A DNA stretch of 48,812 bases, taken from NCBI GenBank assembly GCA_945898515.1, contig CAMDIH010000008.1:1-48812 (forward strand), given 5' to 3'. Both the position numbers and the translations under genes were made by a program. Of this stretch, positions 41,284 to 48,812 are shown one piece after another. This DNA comes from Candidatus Neomicrothrix parvicella RN1 (lineage in GTDB: Bacteria; Actinomycetota; Acidimicrobiia; Acidimicrobiales; VFJN01). The notes beneath the pieces are model-generated. The model had not been told where the DNA came from. It searched no databases and was given only the letters and a program-made list of their open reading frames with translations. Every line of letters begins with the position of its first letter. Position 1 is the first letter of the stretch.

Positions 41284-42066
41284 ATGACGCTGCCGATCTT
41301 CTCCGCCTCGGATGACCCCGGGCCCAGTTTTGCCGATCTCCTCCGCCGGGTTCGGGTCACTGATCCCTTGCCCGATGGCAATCACGACCTCACCATCACT
41401 CATGGCACCACGGTGCTTGGGGTGCGCTACGCCGACGGCGTAGTGATGGCCGGCGACCGACGCGCCACATCGGGAAACCTCATCTCCCACAAAACGATGG
41501 AGAAGGTATTTCCCGCCGACCGCTATAGCGGGGTGGCCATCGCGGGAGCCGCCGGGCCCGCCATCGAAATGGTGAAGTTGTTTCAACTCCAACTGGAGCA
41601 CTACGAGAAGGTGGAAGGCACGGTCCTCAGTCTGGAGGGCAAGGCGAACCAATTGAGCGGGATGGTGAGAAGCAACCTTCCCGCCGCGATGCAGGGCCTG
41701 GCGGTCGTCCCGCTGTTCGGAGGCTTCGATCAACGCCGAGACGTCGGCCGTCTGTTCCAGTACGACGTGACCGGCGGCCGCTACGAAGAGACCGACTACG
41801 TCTCCTCCGGCTCGGGCAGTTTGCACGCCAGCACCGTGGTCAAACTCGGTTTCCACCCTGATCTGTCGCGTGCTGCGGCGATCGATCTCGTGGTCAACGC
41901 CTTGTATCGCGCCGCGGAAGAAGATTCGGCCACCGGCGGCCCCGACCTGGTCCGGGGCATCTTCCCGATTGTGGCCACCATCACCGCCGAGGGGTACCAG
42001 CAGGTGGATGACGCCGAATTGCGCAGTTGTGTTGAGACCATTGTGGCGGGAGGTGCGTCGGCATGA
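41284..42066 (+). CDS. prcB: 20S proteasome beta subunit
   Basis: A 260-residue proteasome subunit made with a 41-residue propeptide. Autocleavage at ITHG/TTVLGVRY exposes Thr 42 as the catalytic nucleophile. VMAGDRRATSGNLI carries the conserved Asp/Arg and the Lys region follows in SHKTMEKVF. YVSSGSGSLHA is typical. It forms the inner heptameric rings of the proteasome. Its stop overlaps the prcA start by 4 bp (ATGA). Confidence 0.98.
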   Translation: MTLPIFSASDDPGPSFADLLRRVRVTDPLPDGNHDLTITHGTTVLGVRYADGVVMAGDRRATSGNLISHKTMEKVFPADRYSGVAIAGAAGPAIEMVKLFQLQLEHYEKVEGTVLSLEGKANQLSGMVRSNLPAAMQGLAVVPLFGGFDQRRDVGRLFQYDVTGGRYEETDYVSSGSGSLHASTVVKLGFHPDLSRAAAIDLVVNALYRAAEEDSATGGPDLVRGIFPIVATITAEGYQQVDDAELRSCVETIVAGGASA

Positions 42067-42743
42067 GCATGCCCTTCTACGTTGCTCCCGAGCAGGTGAT
42101 GAAGGACCGGGCCGACTACGCCCGCAAGGGAATCGCCCGGGGCCGCAGCGCCGTAGCGGTGCTCTATTCCGACGGGATTTTGGTGGTGGCGGAAAATGCA
42201 TCGGCCACGCTCCACAAGGTGAGTGAAATCTACGACCGCATCGCCTTTGCCGGGGTTGGCAAGTACAACGAGTTCGACCAGTTGCGGATCGCCGGCGTCC
42301 GTCACGCCGACCTCAAGGGCTTTCAATACAGCCGGGAGGATGTGGACGCCCGGAGCTTGGCCAACGCCTACGCCCAGATGTTGGGACAGATCTTTACCCA
42401 CGAGATGAAGCCGATGGAGGTGGAGATCCTGGTGGCCGAGGTGGGTCTCGATCCAGCGGCAGACCAGGTCTTCCACATCCTCTACGACGGCAGCGTGGTG
42501 GATGAGGACCGCTACAGCGTGATCGGGGGCGACGCCGAGGCCATCGGCAGCCGCCTCGAAGCGGCCTTCGAGCCGGGGCTTGATCTCGCCGGAGCGCTGC
42601 ACGCCGCCGTGTCGGCGCTAGCCGGCCCGGATCGCACCCTCACGGCCCCCGAGCTTGAGGTGGCCGTCCTAGCTCGCGGGAACGGACGTCGGGCCTTTCG
42701 TCGCCTCGACGACGGCGACCTCGCTGGGATGCTCACTGCCTGA
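42063..42743 (+). CDS. prcA: 20S proteasome alpha subunit
   Basis: A 226-residue subunit of the outer proteasome rings. MPFYVAPEQVMKDRADYARK is the gating N-terminus of actinobacterial PrcA, and RGRSAVAVLYSDGILVVAEN and ISEIYDRIAF-like strands follow (here VSEIYDRIAFAGVG). It lacks the catalytic Thr. Its ring surface accepts the C-terminus of Mpa. Coupled translation with prcB keeps the two rings in balance. Confidence 0.97.
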   Translation: MSMPFYVAPEQVMKDRADYARKGIARGRSAVAVLYSDGILVVAENASATLHKVSEIYDRIAFAGVGKYNEFDQLRIAGVRHADLKGFQYSREDVDARSLANAYAQMLGQIFTHEMKPMEVEILVAEVGLDPAADQVFHILYDGSVVDEDRYSVIGGDAEAIGSRLEAAFEPGLDLAGALHAAVSALAGPDRTLTAPELEVAVLARGNGRRAFRRLDDGDLAGMLTA

Positions 42744-42756
42744 GGTTCCCCCCGGT

Positions 42757-42762
42757 TAGGTT
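42757..42762 (+). promoter_or_regulatory. Candidate -10 element (TAGGTT) of pafA
   Basis: TAGGTT ends 6 nt before the pafA ATG at 42769. Confidence 0.5.
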
Positions 42763-42768
42763 GACCGC

Positions 42769-44127
42769 ATGGAGCGGCGGATCTTCGGACTGGAGAACGA
42801 ATACGGGGTGACCTGCACCTTTCGGGGTCAGCGACGCTTGAGCCCGGATGAGGTGGCCCGCTACCTGTTCCGTCGAGTGGTGTCCTGGGGCCGTAGTAGC
42901 AACGTGTTCCTGGCCAACGGGTCTCGGCTCTATCTCGATGTCGGATCGCACCCGGAGTACGCCACCGCCGAGTGCGACGCAGTCCTGGACTTAGTGACTC
43001 ATGACAAAGCGGGGGAGCGGATCCTTGAGCAGTTGCTGGCCTCGGCCGAACAACGCCTGGAGGAGGAGGGAATCCGAGGGGTGATCTACCTCTTCAAGAA
43101 CAACACCGATTCAGCGGGCAACAGTTACGGCTGCCACGAGAACTACCTCACTTCCCGACGCGATGATTTCGGTCACTACACCGAGGTGCTCATCCCCTTC
43201 TTCGTGTCTCGGCAGATCTACGCAGGGGCGGGGAAGGTGCTGCAGACCGCACGCGGGGCGATGTACTGCATCTCCCAGCGCGCCGAGCACATCTGGGAGG
43301 GGGTGAGCTCGGCCACCACCCGTAGTAGGCCGATCATCAACACCCGTGACGAGCCTCATGCCGACGCCGAGCGGTATCGGCGCCTGCACGTCATCGTGGG
43401 CGATTCCAACATGAGCGAGTACGCCACCTTCCTGAAGGTGGGTGCTACCGGGATTCTGCTGCGCATGCTGGAGGATCCCAGCCAGGTACTGCGAGACCTC
43501 ACGCTCGAGAACCCCATCCGGGCCATCCGCGAAATCAGCCACGATCCCACCTGCCGCCGCAAGGTCCGGCTCGCCAATGGTCGGGAGTTGTCGGCACTGG
43601 ACATCCAGAGCGAGTACCTCGCCAAGGCTCTCAAGTATGCCGAGACAAGAGACTTCACGGCGCAAGAGAAACAAGCGTTGCAGATGTGGGAGCACTGCGT
43701 AACCACCATCGAGCGCGATCCGATGGACCTCGACCGCGAATGTGATTGGGTGATCAAACACAAGCTCATCGAGGGCTACCGGGCCAAGCACGACGTAGCT
43801 CTGACCGATCCGAAAGTGGCCCTGATCGACCTGCAGTATCACGACATCAGTCGCTCGCGGGGACTCTTCTACAAGATGCAGGATGCGGGCATGGTGGAGC
43901 GCACCTGTACCGACGCCGCCATCGACGAAGCGGTGGAGACGCCCCCGCAGACCACGCGGGCTCGACTCCGGGGTGAGTTCATCCGACGCGCCAAGGAGCG
44001 CAAGAGGGATTACACGGTTGATTGGGTACATCTGAAGCTCAACGATCAGGCCCAGCGCACCGTCCTGTGCAAAGACCCATTCCGGTCGCGCGACGAGCGC
44101 GTCGAGAAGCTCATCGCGTCGCTCTAG
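42769..44127 (+). CDS. pafA: Pup ligase PafA
   Basis: A 452-residue ligase that phosphorylates the C-terminal Glu of Pup and joins it to substrate lysines. [12 protein letters not shown] carries the Mg/ATP-binding Glu, Asp 57 in [11 protein letters not shown] is the catalytic Asp position, and [17 protein letters not shown] and [20 protein letters not shown] are family motifs shared with Dop. The Dop loop is absent, which distinguishes it from Dop. It lies directly after prcA with its own leaderless promoter and is followed 4 bp later by a DUF3866 gene. Confidence 0.97.
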   Translation: MERRIFGLENEYGVTCTFRGQRRLSPDEVARYLFRRVVSWGRSSNVFLANGSRLYLDVGSHPEYATAECDAVLDLVTHDKAGERILEQLLASAEQRLEEEGIRGVIYLFKNNTDSAGNSYGCHENYLTSRRDDFGHYTEVLIPFFVSRQIYAGAGKVLQTARGAMYCISQRAEHIWEGVSSATTRSRPIINTRDEPHADAERYRRLHVIVGDSNMSEYATFLKVGATGILLRMLEDPSQVLRDLTLENPIRAIREISHDPTCRRKVRLANGRELSALDIQSEYLAKALKYAETRDFTAQEKQALQMWEHCVTTIERDPMDLDRECDWVIKHKLIEGYRAKHDVALTDPKVALIDLQYHDISRSRGLFYKMQDAGMVERTCTDAAIDEAVETPPQTTRARLRGEFIRRAKERKRDYTVDWVHLKLNDQAQRTVLCKDPFRSRDERVEKLIASL

Positions 44128-44131
44128 CGCT

Positions 44132-45130
44132 ATGCCCTCCTTCCGCACCGGGGTAGTGACGGGCCTACTGTCGGAACGGGCGGGTCTCCAGCGCGTGGAG
44201 ACCGATCGCGGGCGGGCCTATGTGCTCACCCAACTCACCGGCTCGGTAGCGGTGGGCGACTCCGTCGTGCTCAACACCACCGCAGTGGACCTTCATCTCG
44301 GCACCGGGGGCTGGCACATCGTGCACTGGAATCTGGCCCGCCAGGAATTTCACGAGCCTGGACCGGGCCACATTATGAAGTTGCGCTACACCAGCCTCCA
44401 GGTGGATGCCGGCAGCGCCGAGGAACACCATCCCGACCTCCCCCACGCCCTGGAGGGGATGCCGGTGGTGGTGGGTGGTCTGCACAGTCAAGTCCCGTGC
44501 ATGGCGGTGGCAATCCGGGCGGCGGTACCCGATGCTCGGATCGCCTATGTGATGACCGACGGTGCCGCGTTACCGATCGCCCTGTCGGATCTGGTGGCGG
44601 CGTTGACGGGATCGGGTTTGGTGGCGGCGACCATCACGGCCGGACATGCCTTTGGTGGCGACCTGGAAGCGGTGTCGGTGCCCTCGGCCCTGGCCCTGGC
44701 CCGTCATGCGGTGGGGGCCGATCTGGCCATCGTGGCGATGGGGCCTGGCGTGGTGGGCACCGGCACGACCCTGGGCACATCCTCATTGGAGGTGGCGGCC
44801 ATCTTGGATGCGGCCGACGCCCTGGGCGGGCGCCCCATCGCTGCGCTGCGGATGTCCGATGGTGACGAACGGGAACGCCACCAGGGGGTGAGCCACCACA
44901 GCCACACTGCGCTCGACCTCACCCGGTCATCGGTGCTGGTGGCTTCGCCCTTCCCGGGGGCGTTCGCCCATGACCGCCATGATGTGCGGGACGTTCCCCC
45001 CCGAGACATCCCGGCTCTCCTCGTCGCCGCCGGCCTGGAGGTGACCACGATGGGGCGTGGTCCGGAGGCGGATCCGCTTTTCTTCGCCGCCGCGGGGGCG
45101 GCGGGAACCCTGGCCGCCTCGCTCCTTTGA
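44132..45130 (+). CDS. DUF3866 family protein in the pafA-pafB interval
   Basis: A 332-residue protein of a family without known function. The N-terminal part reads like a small beta domain (VETDRGRAYVLTQLTGSVAV), and the C-terminal part is a repeating alpha/beta fold with MSDGDERERHQGVSHHSHTA (rich in His/Asp), suggesting a metal or nucleotide site. It lies 4 bp after pafA and 18 bp before pafB, so it is transcribed with the pupylation genes. DUF3866 proteins are known beside pafA in some actinobacteria. A link to pupylation is inference from position only. Confidence 0.85.
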   Translation: MPSFRTGVVTGLLSERAGLQRVETDRGRAYVLTQLTGSVAVGDSVVLNTTAVDLHLGTGGWHIVHWNLARQEFHEPGPGHIMKLRYTSLQVDAGSAEEHHPDLPHALEGMPVVVGGLHSQVPCMAVAIRAAVPDARIAYVMTDGAALPIALSDLVAALTGSGLVAATITAGHAFGGDLEAVSVPSALALARHAVGADLAIVAMGPGVVGTGTTLGTSSLEVAAILDAADALGGRPIAALRMSDGDERERHQGVSHHSHTALDLTRSSVLVASPFPGAFAHDRHDVRDVPPRDIPALLVAAGLEVTTMGRGPEADPLFFAAAGAAGTLAASLL

Positions 45131-45135
45131 CTGGC

Positions 45136-45141
45136 TAAGGT
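45136..45141 (+). promoter_or_regulatory. Candidate -10 element (TAAGGT) of pafB-pafC
   Basis: TAAGGT ends 7 nt before the pafB GTG at 45149. I see no convincing PafBC-dependent damage-response motif around it. Confidence 0.45.
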
Positions 45142-45148
45142 CCTGCGG

Positions 45149-46069
45149 GTGTCGAGCAGGAAGTTGGAACGTCTGTTGAACCTGACGGCCCTGCTTCTCG
45201 ACGCTCGTGTGCCGGTGTCGGCTGAGAAAATCCAGACGGAGCTGGATTATCCCGACGATTTGGCGGCCTTCCGGCGGGCGTTTGAGCGCGACAAGGAGGA
45301 ACTCCGGGACATGGGGATCCCGTTGCGACTGGAACCGGTTCCCGCCAGCTTTCCCGCCGTCGATGGCTACCGGATCCCGCGGGAGGAGTACGCCTTGCGG
45401 GATCCCGGCCTCACGATCGACGAACTCGCCGCCTTGCACCTCGCCGTATCAGCGGTGCAGGTGGAGGGGCTTTCCGCCATCCCAGGGCTTTTGAAGTTGG
45501 GGGGGATCGTGGCGGGGGTGGGTTCCGACATCGGGGTGCGGGTGGCTCCCTTGCCCGCCGATCCAAATCTGGCCTGTCTGTTCGCCGCGGTGGCCGGTCG
45601 TAGGCCGGTGAGCATGCGCTACGGCGACCAAGACCGGGTGATCGATCCGTATCGTCTCGAGTTTCTGAGGGGGCGCTGGTACCTCACGGGCTACGACCAT
45701 CTCCGTGAGGACGTGCGCAATTTCCGATTGGGGCGCATCGAGGGCAGGGTTGTCCCCACCGGTGGGGAGGCTTTTGCGGCGGCGGAACCGTCCCTGGAGC
45801 AGGCGGGGGCAGCGTGGGAGTTGGGGGATGAGGAACCAGTCGTGGCCCGCCTGCGTATTGGAGGGCCGCCGGCGCAGTGGGCATTGCAACACTTCGGTTC
45901 TGATCGCGTCGTAGAGGTGGCCGAAGATGGGTCGGTGGTGATCGACCTCCCGGTCAACCACCGCAGCGCCTTTCGATCCTTTGTGTTGTCGTTCCTCGAC
46001 CACGCCGAGATCTTGTCGCCGGCGGAGTTGCGCGAAGACCTGATGCGTTGGCTACGGGGCATCACATGA
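45149..46069 (+). CDS. pafB: WYL-domain transcriptional regulator PafB
   Basis: A 306-residue regulator with an N-terminal winged-helix (KLERLLNLTALLLDARVPVS through DKEELRDMGIPL) and a central WYL domain (RPVSMRYGDQDRVIDPYRLE, RGRWYLTGYDHLREDVRNFR, shown as short motifs). With PafC it forms the activator of the LexA-independent DNA-damage response in mycobacteria. The GTG start is set by the -10 hexamer. Its stop overlaps the pafC ATG as ATGA. Confidence 0.94.
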   Translation: MSSRKLERLLNLTALLLDARVPVSAEKIQTELDYPDDLAAFRRAFERDKEELRDMGIPLRLEPVPASFPAVDGYRIPREEYALRDPGLTIDELAALHLAVSAVQVEGLSAIPGLLKLGGIVAGVGSDIGVRVAPLPADPNLACLFAAVAGRRPVSMRYGDQDRVIDPYRLEFLRGRWYLTGYDHLREDVRNFRLGRIEGRVVPTGGEAFAAAEPSLEQAGAAWELGDEEPVVARLRIGGPPAQWALQHFGSDRVVEVAEDGSVVIDLPVNHRSAFRSFVLSFLDHAEILSPAELREDLMRWLRGIT

Positions 46070-47016
46070 GTACGCCCGCGAATTCGGGGGCGGCGCAGCG
46101 AATGCAGCGGCTACTGGCCATGGTGCCCTGGATCGTGGCCCAGGATGGCCCCCTCACCGCCGAGGTGTGCGCCCGTTTCGACGTCTCCCCTGAGCAACTC
46201 GCCGCCGATCTCGGGGTGATCTGGTTGGTGGGACTGCCGCCCTACACCCCTGACGCCCTGATCGATGTGGTGCAGGAAGGGGACCGCGTCCATATCCGAT
46301 TCGCCGACGTATTCAACCAGCCACATCGCCTCACGCCCGAGCAGGCCGTGGCCTTGCTCACCGCCGGCTCCTCGGTGCTGGCCCTGCCCGGCACCGATCC
46401 CGACGGTCCTCTGGGGCGGGGGGTGGGCAAGTTGGCCGCGTTACTCGGGGTAGATGCGGATCAGGTACTGGAGGTGGACCTCGGTGCGGCGGAGGTAGAG
46501 ACGCTTGCCGTACTCCGCCGGGGAGTGAGCGAGCAGCGGCAGTTGCACCTCGACTATTACTCTTTCGCCCGAGACACCCGCTCGCAACGCAACGTGAACC
46601 CGTATCTGGTGGAAACCCAAGACAGCAGCCTCTATTTGCTGGCCTATTGCCACCAGGCCCAGGCCGACCGGCGCTTTCGGGTGGACCGGATCGTGTCGGC
46701 CACCCTCCTCGACGACACGTTCGTGGTGCCGACAGGGGCGGGGGAGCTCGGATTGTTCGAGCCCGATGCCACCGATCCCCGTGTCACCTTGGACCTCGAG
46801 CCCGCGGCGGCGTGGGTGATCGAGACCTACCCGATGGAATCGGTAGAGATGAGACCGGACGGACGCCAGCGGGTGACCTTGGCGGTGACCGCCGAAGCGT
46901 GGCTGGCGCGGCTGTTGCTAGTCCTGGGTCCCCACGCCTCGGTGGTGAGCGGCGCGCCTGAACTCGTCGACGCCGGTCGGCGAGCCGCCGCCCAGATTCT
47001 CGCCCGCTACGCTTGA
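46066..47016 (+). CDS. pafC: WYL-domain transcriptional regulator PafC
   Basis: A 316-residue partner of PafB. The N-terminal region (QRLLAMVPWIVAQDGPLTAE) is a degenerate winged helix, and the WYL core is HLDYYSFARDTRSQRNVNPY and SSLYLLAYCHQAQADRRFRV. The ATG at 46066 was chosen over an in-frame one at 46048 because it overlaps the pafB stop (ATGA). PafB and PafC act as one unit, consistent with coupled translation here. Confidence 0.94.
   Translation: MSTPANSGAAQRMQRLLAMVPWIVAQDGPLTAEVCARFDVSPEQLAADLGVIWLVGLPPYTPDALIDVVQEGDRVHIRFADVFNQPHRLTPEQAVALLTAGSSVLALPGTDPDGPLGRGVGKLAALLGVDADQVLEVDLGAAEVETLAVLRRGVSEQRQLHLDYYSFARDTRSQRNVNPYLVETQDSSLYLLAYCHQAQADRRFRVDRIVSATLLDDTFVVPTGAGELGLFEPDATDPRVTLDLEPAAAWVIETYPMESVEMRPDGRQRVTLAVTAEAWLARLLLVLGPHASVVSGAPELVDAGRRAAAQILARYA
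47008..47013 (+). promoter_or_regulatory. Candidate -10 element (TACGCT) of lepB
   Basis: TACGCT lies inside the end of pafC, 9 nt before the lepB GTG at 47023. Confidence 0.35.
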
Positions 47017-47022
47017 CGTTCC

Positions 47023-47652
47023 GTGGCTGATACGACCGACCCTCCCCAAGCGGACGCCGTGGAACCCGACGTTCCCGATGCGAGTAGCCGAGGCATGGCC
47101 CCGCTGCGCTCCAGCGTGGAATGGGTAGCGGTGGTCGTGGGCGCTTTGCTCGTAGCGTTGCTGATCAAGACCTTTCTTTTCCAGGCCTTTTACATCCCGT
47201 CCGGGTCGATGGAACCCACCCTGGAAGCGGGTGATCGCTTGGTGGTGAACAAGGTGAGTTATCGCCTGCACGACGTGTCTCGGGGGGATGTGATCGTGTT
47301 CGAGATCCCCGCCGCCGACGTGGGGTCCGACGGGATCAAGGACCTGATCAAGCGGGTGGTGGGTCTCCCCGGCGACACGATCGAGACGCGCAGTGGGGCC
47401 GTCTACATCAACGATCGGAAACTAGAGGAGCCCTATCTCGCCGAGGGCACCCTCACCGGCGATCCGACCCAGGGGAGCAATCCCTCGATCCCGCGCCAGG
47501 TGGTACCGGAGGGGCATGTCTTTGTGCTGGGCGACAATCGCGATAACTCAGCCGATAGTCGGTACCCGTTCCGGGGCCCGATTCCCCTTGAGGACATCGT
47601 GGGTCGAGCCTTCGTATTGGTGTGGCCCCTGTCCTCGGCCGGGGTGCTCTGA
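47023..47652 (+). CDS. lepB: Signal peptidase I
   Basis: A 209-residue membrane protease that removes signal peptides from exported proteins. One N-terminal membrane helix (VAVVVGALLVALLIKTFLF) is followed by IPSGSMEPTL with catalytic Ser 62, IKRVVGLPGDTIE with the general-base Lys 110, and VFVLGDNRDNSADSR. The single anchor and length are typical of Gram-positive SipS forms. It starts 6 bp after pafC and may be cotranscribed, though a hexamer upstream could serve as its own promoter. Confidence 0.96.
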   Translation: MADTTDPPQADAVEPDVPDASSRGMAPLRSSVEWVAVVVGALLVALLIKTFLFQAFYIPSGSMEPTLEAGDRLVVNKVSYRLHDVSRGDVIVFEIPAADVGSDGIKDLIKRVVGLPGDTIETRSGAVYINDRKLEEPYLAEGTLTGDPTQGSNPSIPRQVVPEGHVFVLGDNRDNSADSRYPFRGPIPLEDIVGRAFVLVWPLSSAGVL

Positions 47653-47665
47653 GCGGTCAGGCCCC

Positions 47666-48373
47666 CTAGCTAAGGGCATCGACCATTCGGTCGACGTGAT
47701 CGGAGTACACCGCATCGATCCCGGTATCGAGCAGGTTGTCCAGGGTTCGCCGGTGTTGGGCGTCCCAACCAAAGCACAACACGCCGAAGCGGTGGAACAG
47801 TGAGGTGCGGCCCCCCGTCCACTCCGACTGGTGCAGGGCCACCGCGTCGATTCCCCGCTCGGCCATCAGCGCCGCATGGGACTCGACCCCGTCGGGCATG
47901 CGGGAGACAAAGGTGGAGTGCACGAGTTGTACCTCCGGGCACACCGGGCGCCATTGGGTGAGTTGGTCCAATTGGGGGTGGCAGATCCACAGTTGCGCCA
48001 GAGCCTCCGGTCCGGCCGCCCGGGCCACGGCCAGCACGCGAGCAAAGGCGGCGGCGTCCTTGAGATCCAAGGAGATCTCCAGGGTGGTCCCCACTGCGTC
48101 GTAGAGGTCGGCCAGGGTGGGGATATGGGCGGGTAATTCGGCCCGGCTGTAGCGAGCGATGGGTCGCGAACGGAGGCGGCGGCGCACCACCCCGTCGTGA
48201 TCCAGGACCGCCTCGCCATCCCGGGTAAGCCACACATCGGATTCGAGCCCCGTTGCCCCGAGGCGTAGCGCCAGTACGAACGCCTCCAGGGTGTTGTCGG
48301 GTGCGTTAGCTCGAGCACCGCGGTGGGCGAAGCCGATGGGAGGGCGACGCAGTGAGGGGAGACGAGTGGGCAT
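47666..48373 (-). CDS. Glycerophosphodiester phosphodiesterase (GDPD), second copy
   Basis: A 235-residue GDPD. FAHRGARANAPDNTLEAFVL, LESDVWLTRDGEAVLDHDG carry the catalytic His pair and metal-binding Glu/Asp, and IDAVYSDHVDRM closes the barrel. No signal peptide. It shares only family motifs with the copy at 8838-9605 and is not a recent duplicate. It is convergent with lepB across a 13-bp gap that contains an imperfect palindrome around the stop codon. Confidence 0.9.
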   Translation of the reverse strand: MPTRLPSLRRPPIGFAHRGARANAPDNTLEAFVLALRLGATGLESDVWLTRDGEAVLDHDGVVRRRLRSRPIARYSRAELPAHIPTLADLYDAVGTTLEISLDLKDAAAFARVLAVARAAGPEALAQLWICHPQLDQLTQWRPVCPEVQLVHSTFVSRMPDGVESHAALMAERGIDAVALHQSEWTGGRTSLFHRFGVLCFGWDAQHRRTLDNLLDTGIDAVYSDHVDRMVDALS

Positions 48374-48474
48374 GGGTTCGCATTGTGGCAGACCTACTCA
48401 AGCCTTACGGCGCAACGGTCGATACAACCCTGAGCGTAATGAACCAATGGCCCCCCGGAGGAGGAGAGCACAAG

Positions 48475-48795
48475 ATGACAACGGTTATTAAGGCGAGTTG
48501 CTGTGACTGCGGGGATGTCGAACTCGGAGTTGACGATCTCAAGGTGCGGGTATGCACCTACGACGATCAGGGCAGTTTCGTGTTCCGTTGCCCGACGTGC
48601 CGCATGTCGACGGCCAAGCCCGCCGAGGCACGCGTGATCGAGATGCTGGTGGCCTCAGGGGTCCGTCTGGTGAAATGGCGTCTCCCGGCGGAGATCTTCG
48701 AACCGCATCATGGGGCGCCGATTAGCCACGATGATCTGATCGAGTTCCACAAGCTCATCCAAGGGGACGACTGGTACGAGGCTGTTCTAGGCTAG
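48475..48795 (+). CDS. Small zinc-ribbon-like protein
   Basis: A 106-residue protein I do not recognise. KASCCDCGDVEL, a Cys in VRVCTYDD and FRCPTCRMST give two CxxC-type pairs plus extras, as in a zinc ribbon; the rest is a helical C-terminal region containing LIEFHKLIQGDDWYEAV. The ATG at 48475 is chosen because GGAGGAGGAG lies 8 nt upstream, one of the strongest ribosome sites in the window; upstream in-frame ATGs (48352, 48439) lack one. Acting as a regulator or an RNA- or protein-binding factor is only a guess. Confidence 0.68.
   Translation: MTTVIKASCCDCGDVELGVDDLKVRVCTYDDQGSFVFRCPTCRMSTAKPAEARVIEMLVASGVRLVKWRLPAEIFEPHHGAPISHDDLIEFHKLIQGDDWYEAVLG
48788..48793 (+). promoter_or_regulatory. 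Candidate -10 element (TAGGCT) at the right edge
   Basis: TAGGCT overlaps the stop of the zinc-ribbon gene and lies 7 nt before an ATG at 48801, the standard leaderless spacing in this window. Confidence 0.45.
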
Positions 48796-48800
48796 AGGCC

Positions 48801-48812
48801 ATGTCGTTGCTC
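48801..48812 (+). CDS. First four codons of a further gene (MSLL...)
   Basis: An ATG at 48801 follows TAGGCT by 7 nt and opens MSLL before the window ends. Only the promoter spacing supports it, and no family can be assigned. Confidence 0.4.

Noticed and set aside
1-48812. tRNA genes, rRNA, CRISPR arrays, insertion sequences, riboswitches
   Set aside because: I looked for T-loop GTTCRANNC patterns, spaced direct repeats, transposase motifs and long structured leaders and found none that I could support.

Overview
The window is high-GC DNA from an actinomycete-type bacterium (Actinomycetota). It carries a complete Pup-proteasome locus (mpa, dop, pup, prcB, prcA, pafA, pafB, pafC), a fused F420-precursor synthase (fbiC), DUF3151 and DUF3866 proteins, a MarP-type periplasmic protease, and many GTG starts sitting 6-9 nt behind a TANNNT -10 hexamer (leaderless genes). 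The TtuA/TtuB pair and the overall gene mix make class Acidimicrobiia my best guess, but this is inference. I see no tRNA, rRNA, CRISPR array, insertion sequence or prophage. The longest gene-free stretches are about 180 bp (6409-6587 and 37499-37678).

Layout. 1-6.5 kb: an acyltransferase fragment, a cyclophilin, and a five-gene oligopeptide/dipeptide ABC transporter operon on the minus strand with a near-consensus promoter and an operator-like palindrome. 6.6-15.8 kb: a secreted lytic transglycosylase and a lipid/acyl-CoA neighbourhood (enoyl-CoA hydratase, GDPD, acyl-CoA synthetase, acyl-CoA dehydrogenase, alpha/beta hydrolase, patatin), with a SirB1-like protein and a histidine phosphatase. 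15.8-21.2 kb: DUF3151, a MobA-rhodanese fused frame, RNase D, a GH13 glucosidase and small unknown proteins. 21.3-28.1 kb: fbiC plus the pentose-phosphate genes pgl, tal and tkt, and a TetR regulator. 28.1-32.2 kb: a cytosolic GH84 enzyme divergent from a two-gene NDP-forming acyl-CoA synthetase, then a stand-alone LON-domain protein.

32.2-36.0 kb is a chain of seven genes in which every junction is a stop/start overlap: three small membrane proteins, a ubiquitin-like sulfur carrier (TtuB-like), the tRNA thiolase TtuA, the tRNA m1A58 methyltransferase TrmI, and a MarP-like protease that appears to start at CTG. An MgtE-like transporter and a ferredoxin follow on the minus strand. 37.7-47.7 kb is the Pup-proteasome locus, interleaved with DUF3866 and ending in signal peptidase I. 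The right end holds a second GDPD, a small zinc-ribbon protein and the first codons of a further gene.

The most interesting points are the sulfur-carrier/TtuA/TrmI T-loop modification operon lying beside the pupylation system, with a carrier whose diglycine is masked by two extra residues; a shared symmetric -10 element driving two divergent leaderless genes at 29.38 kb; a MobA-rhodanese frame with an internal leaderless start; the CTG start of MarP; and pgl/tal/tkt without zwf but next to fbiC.
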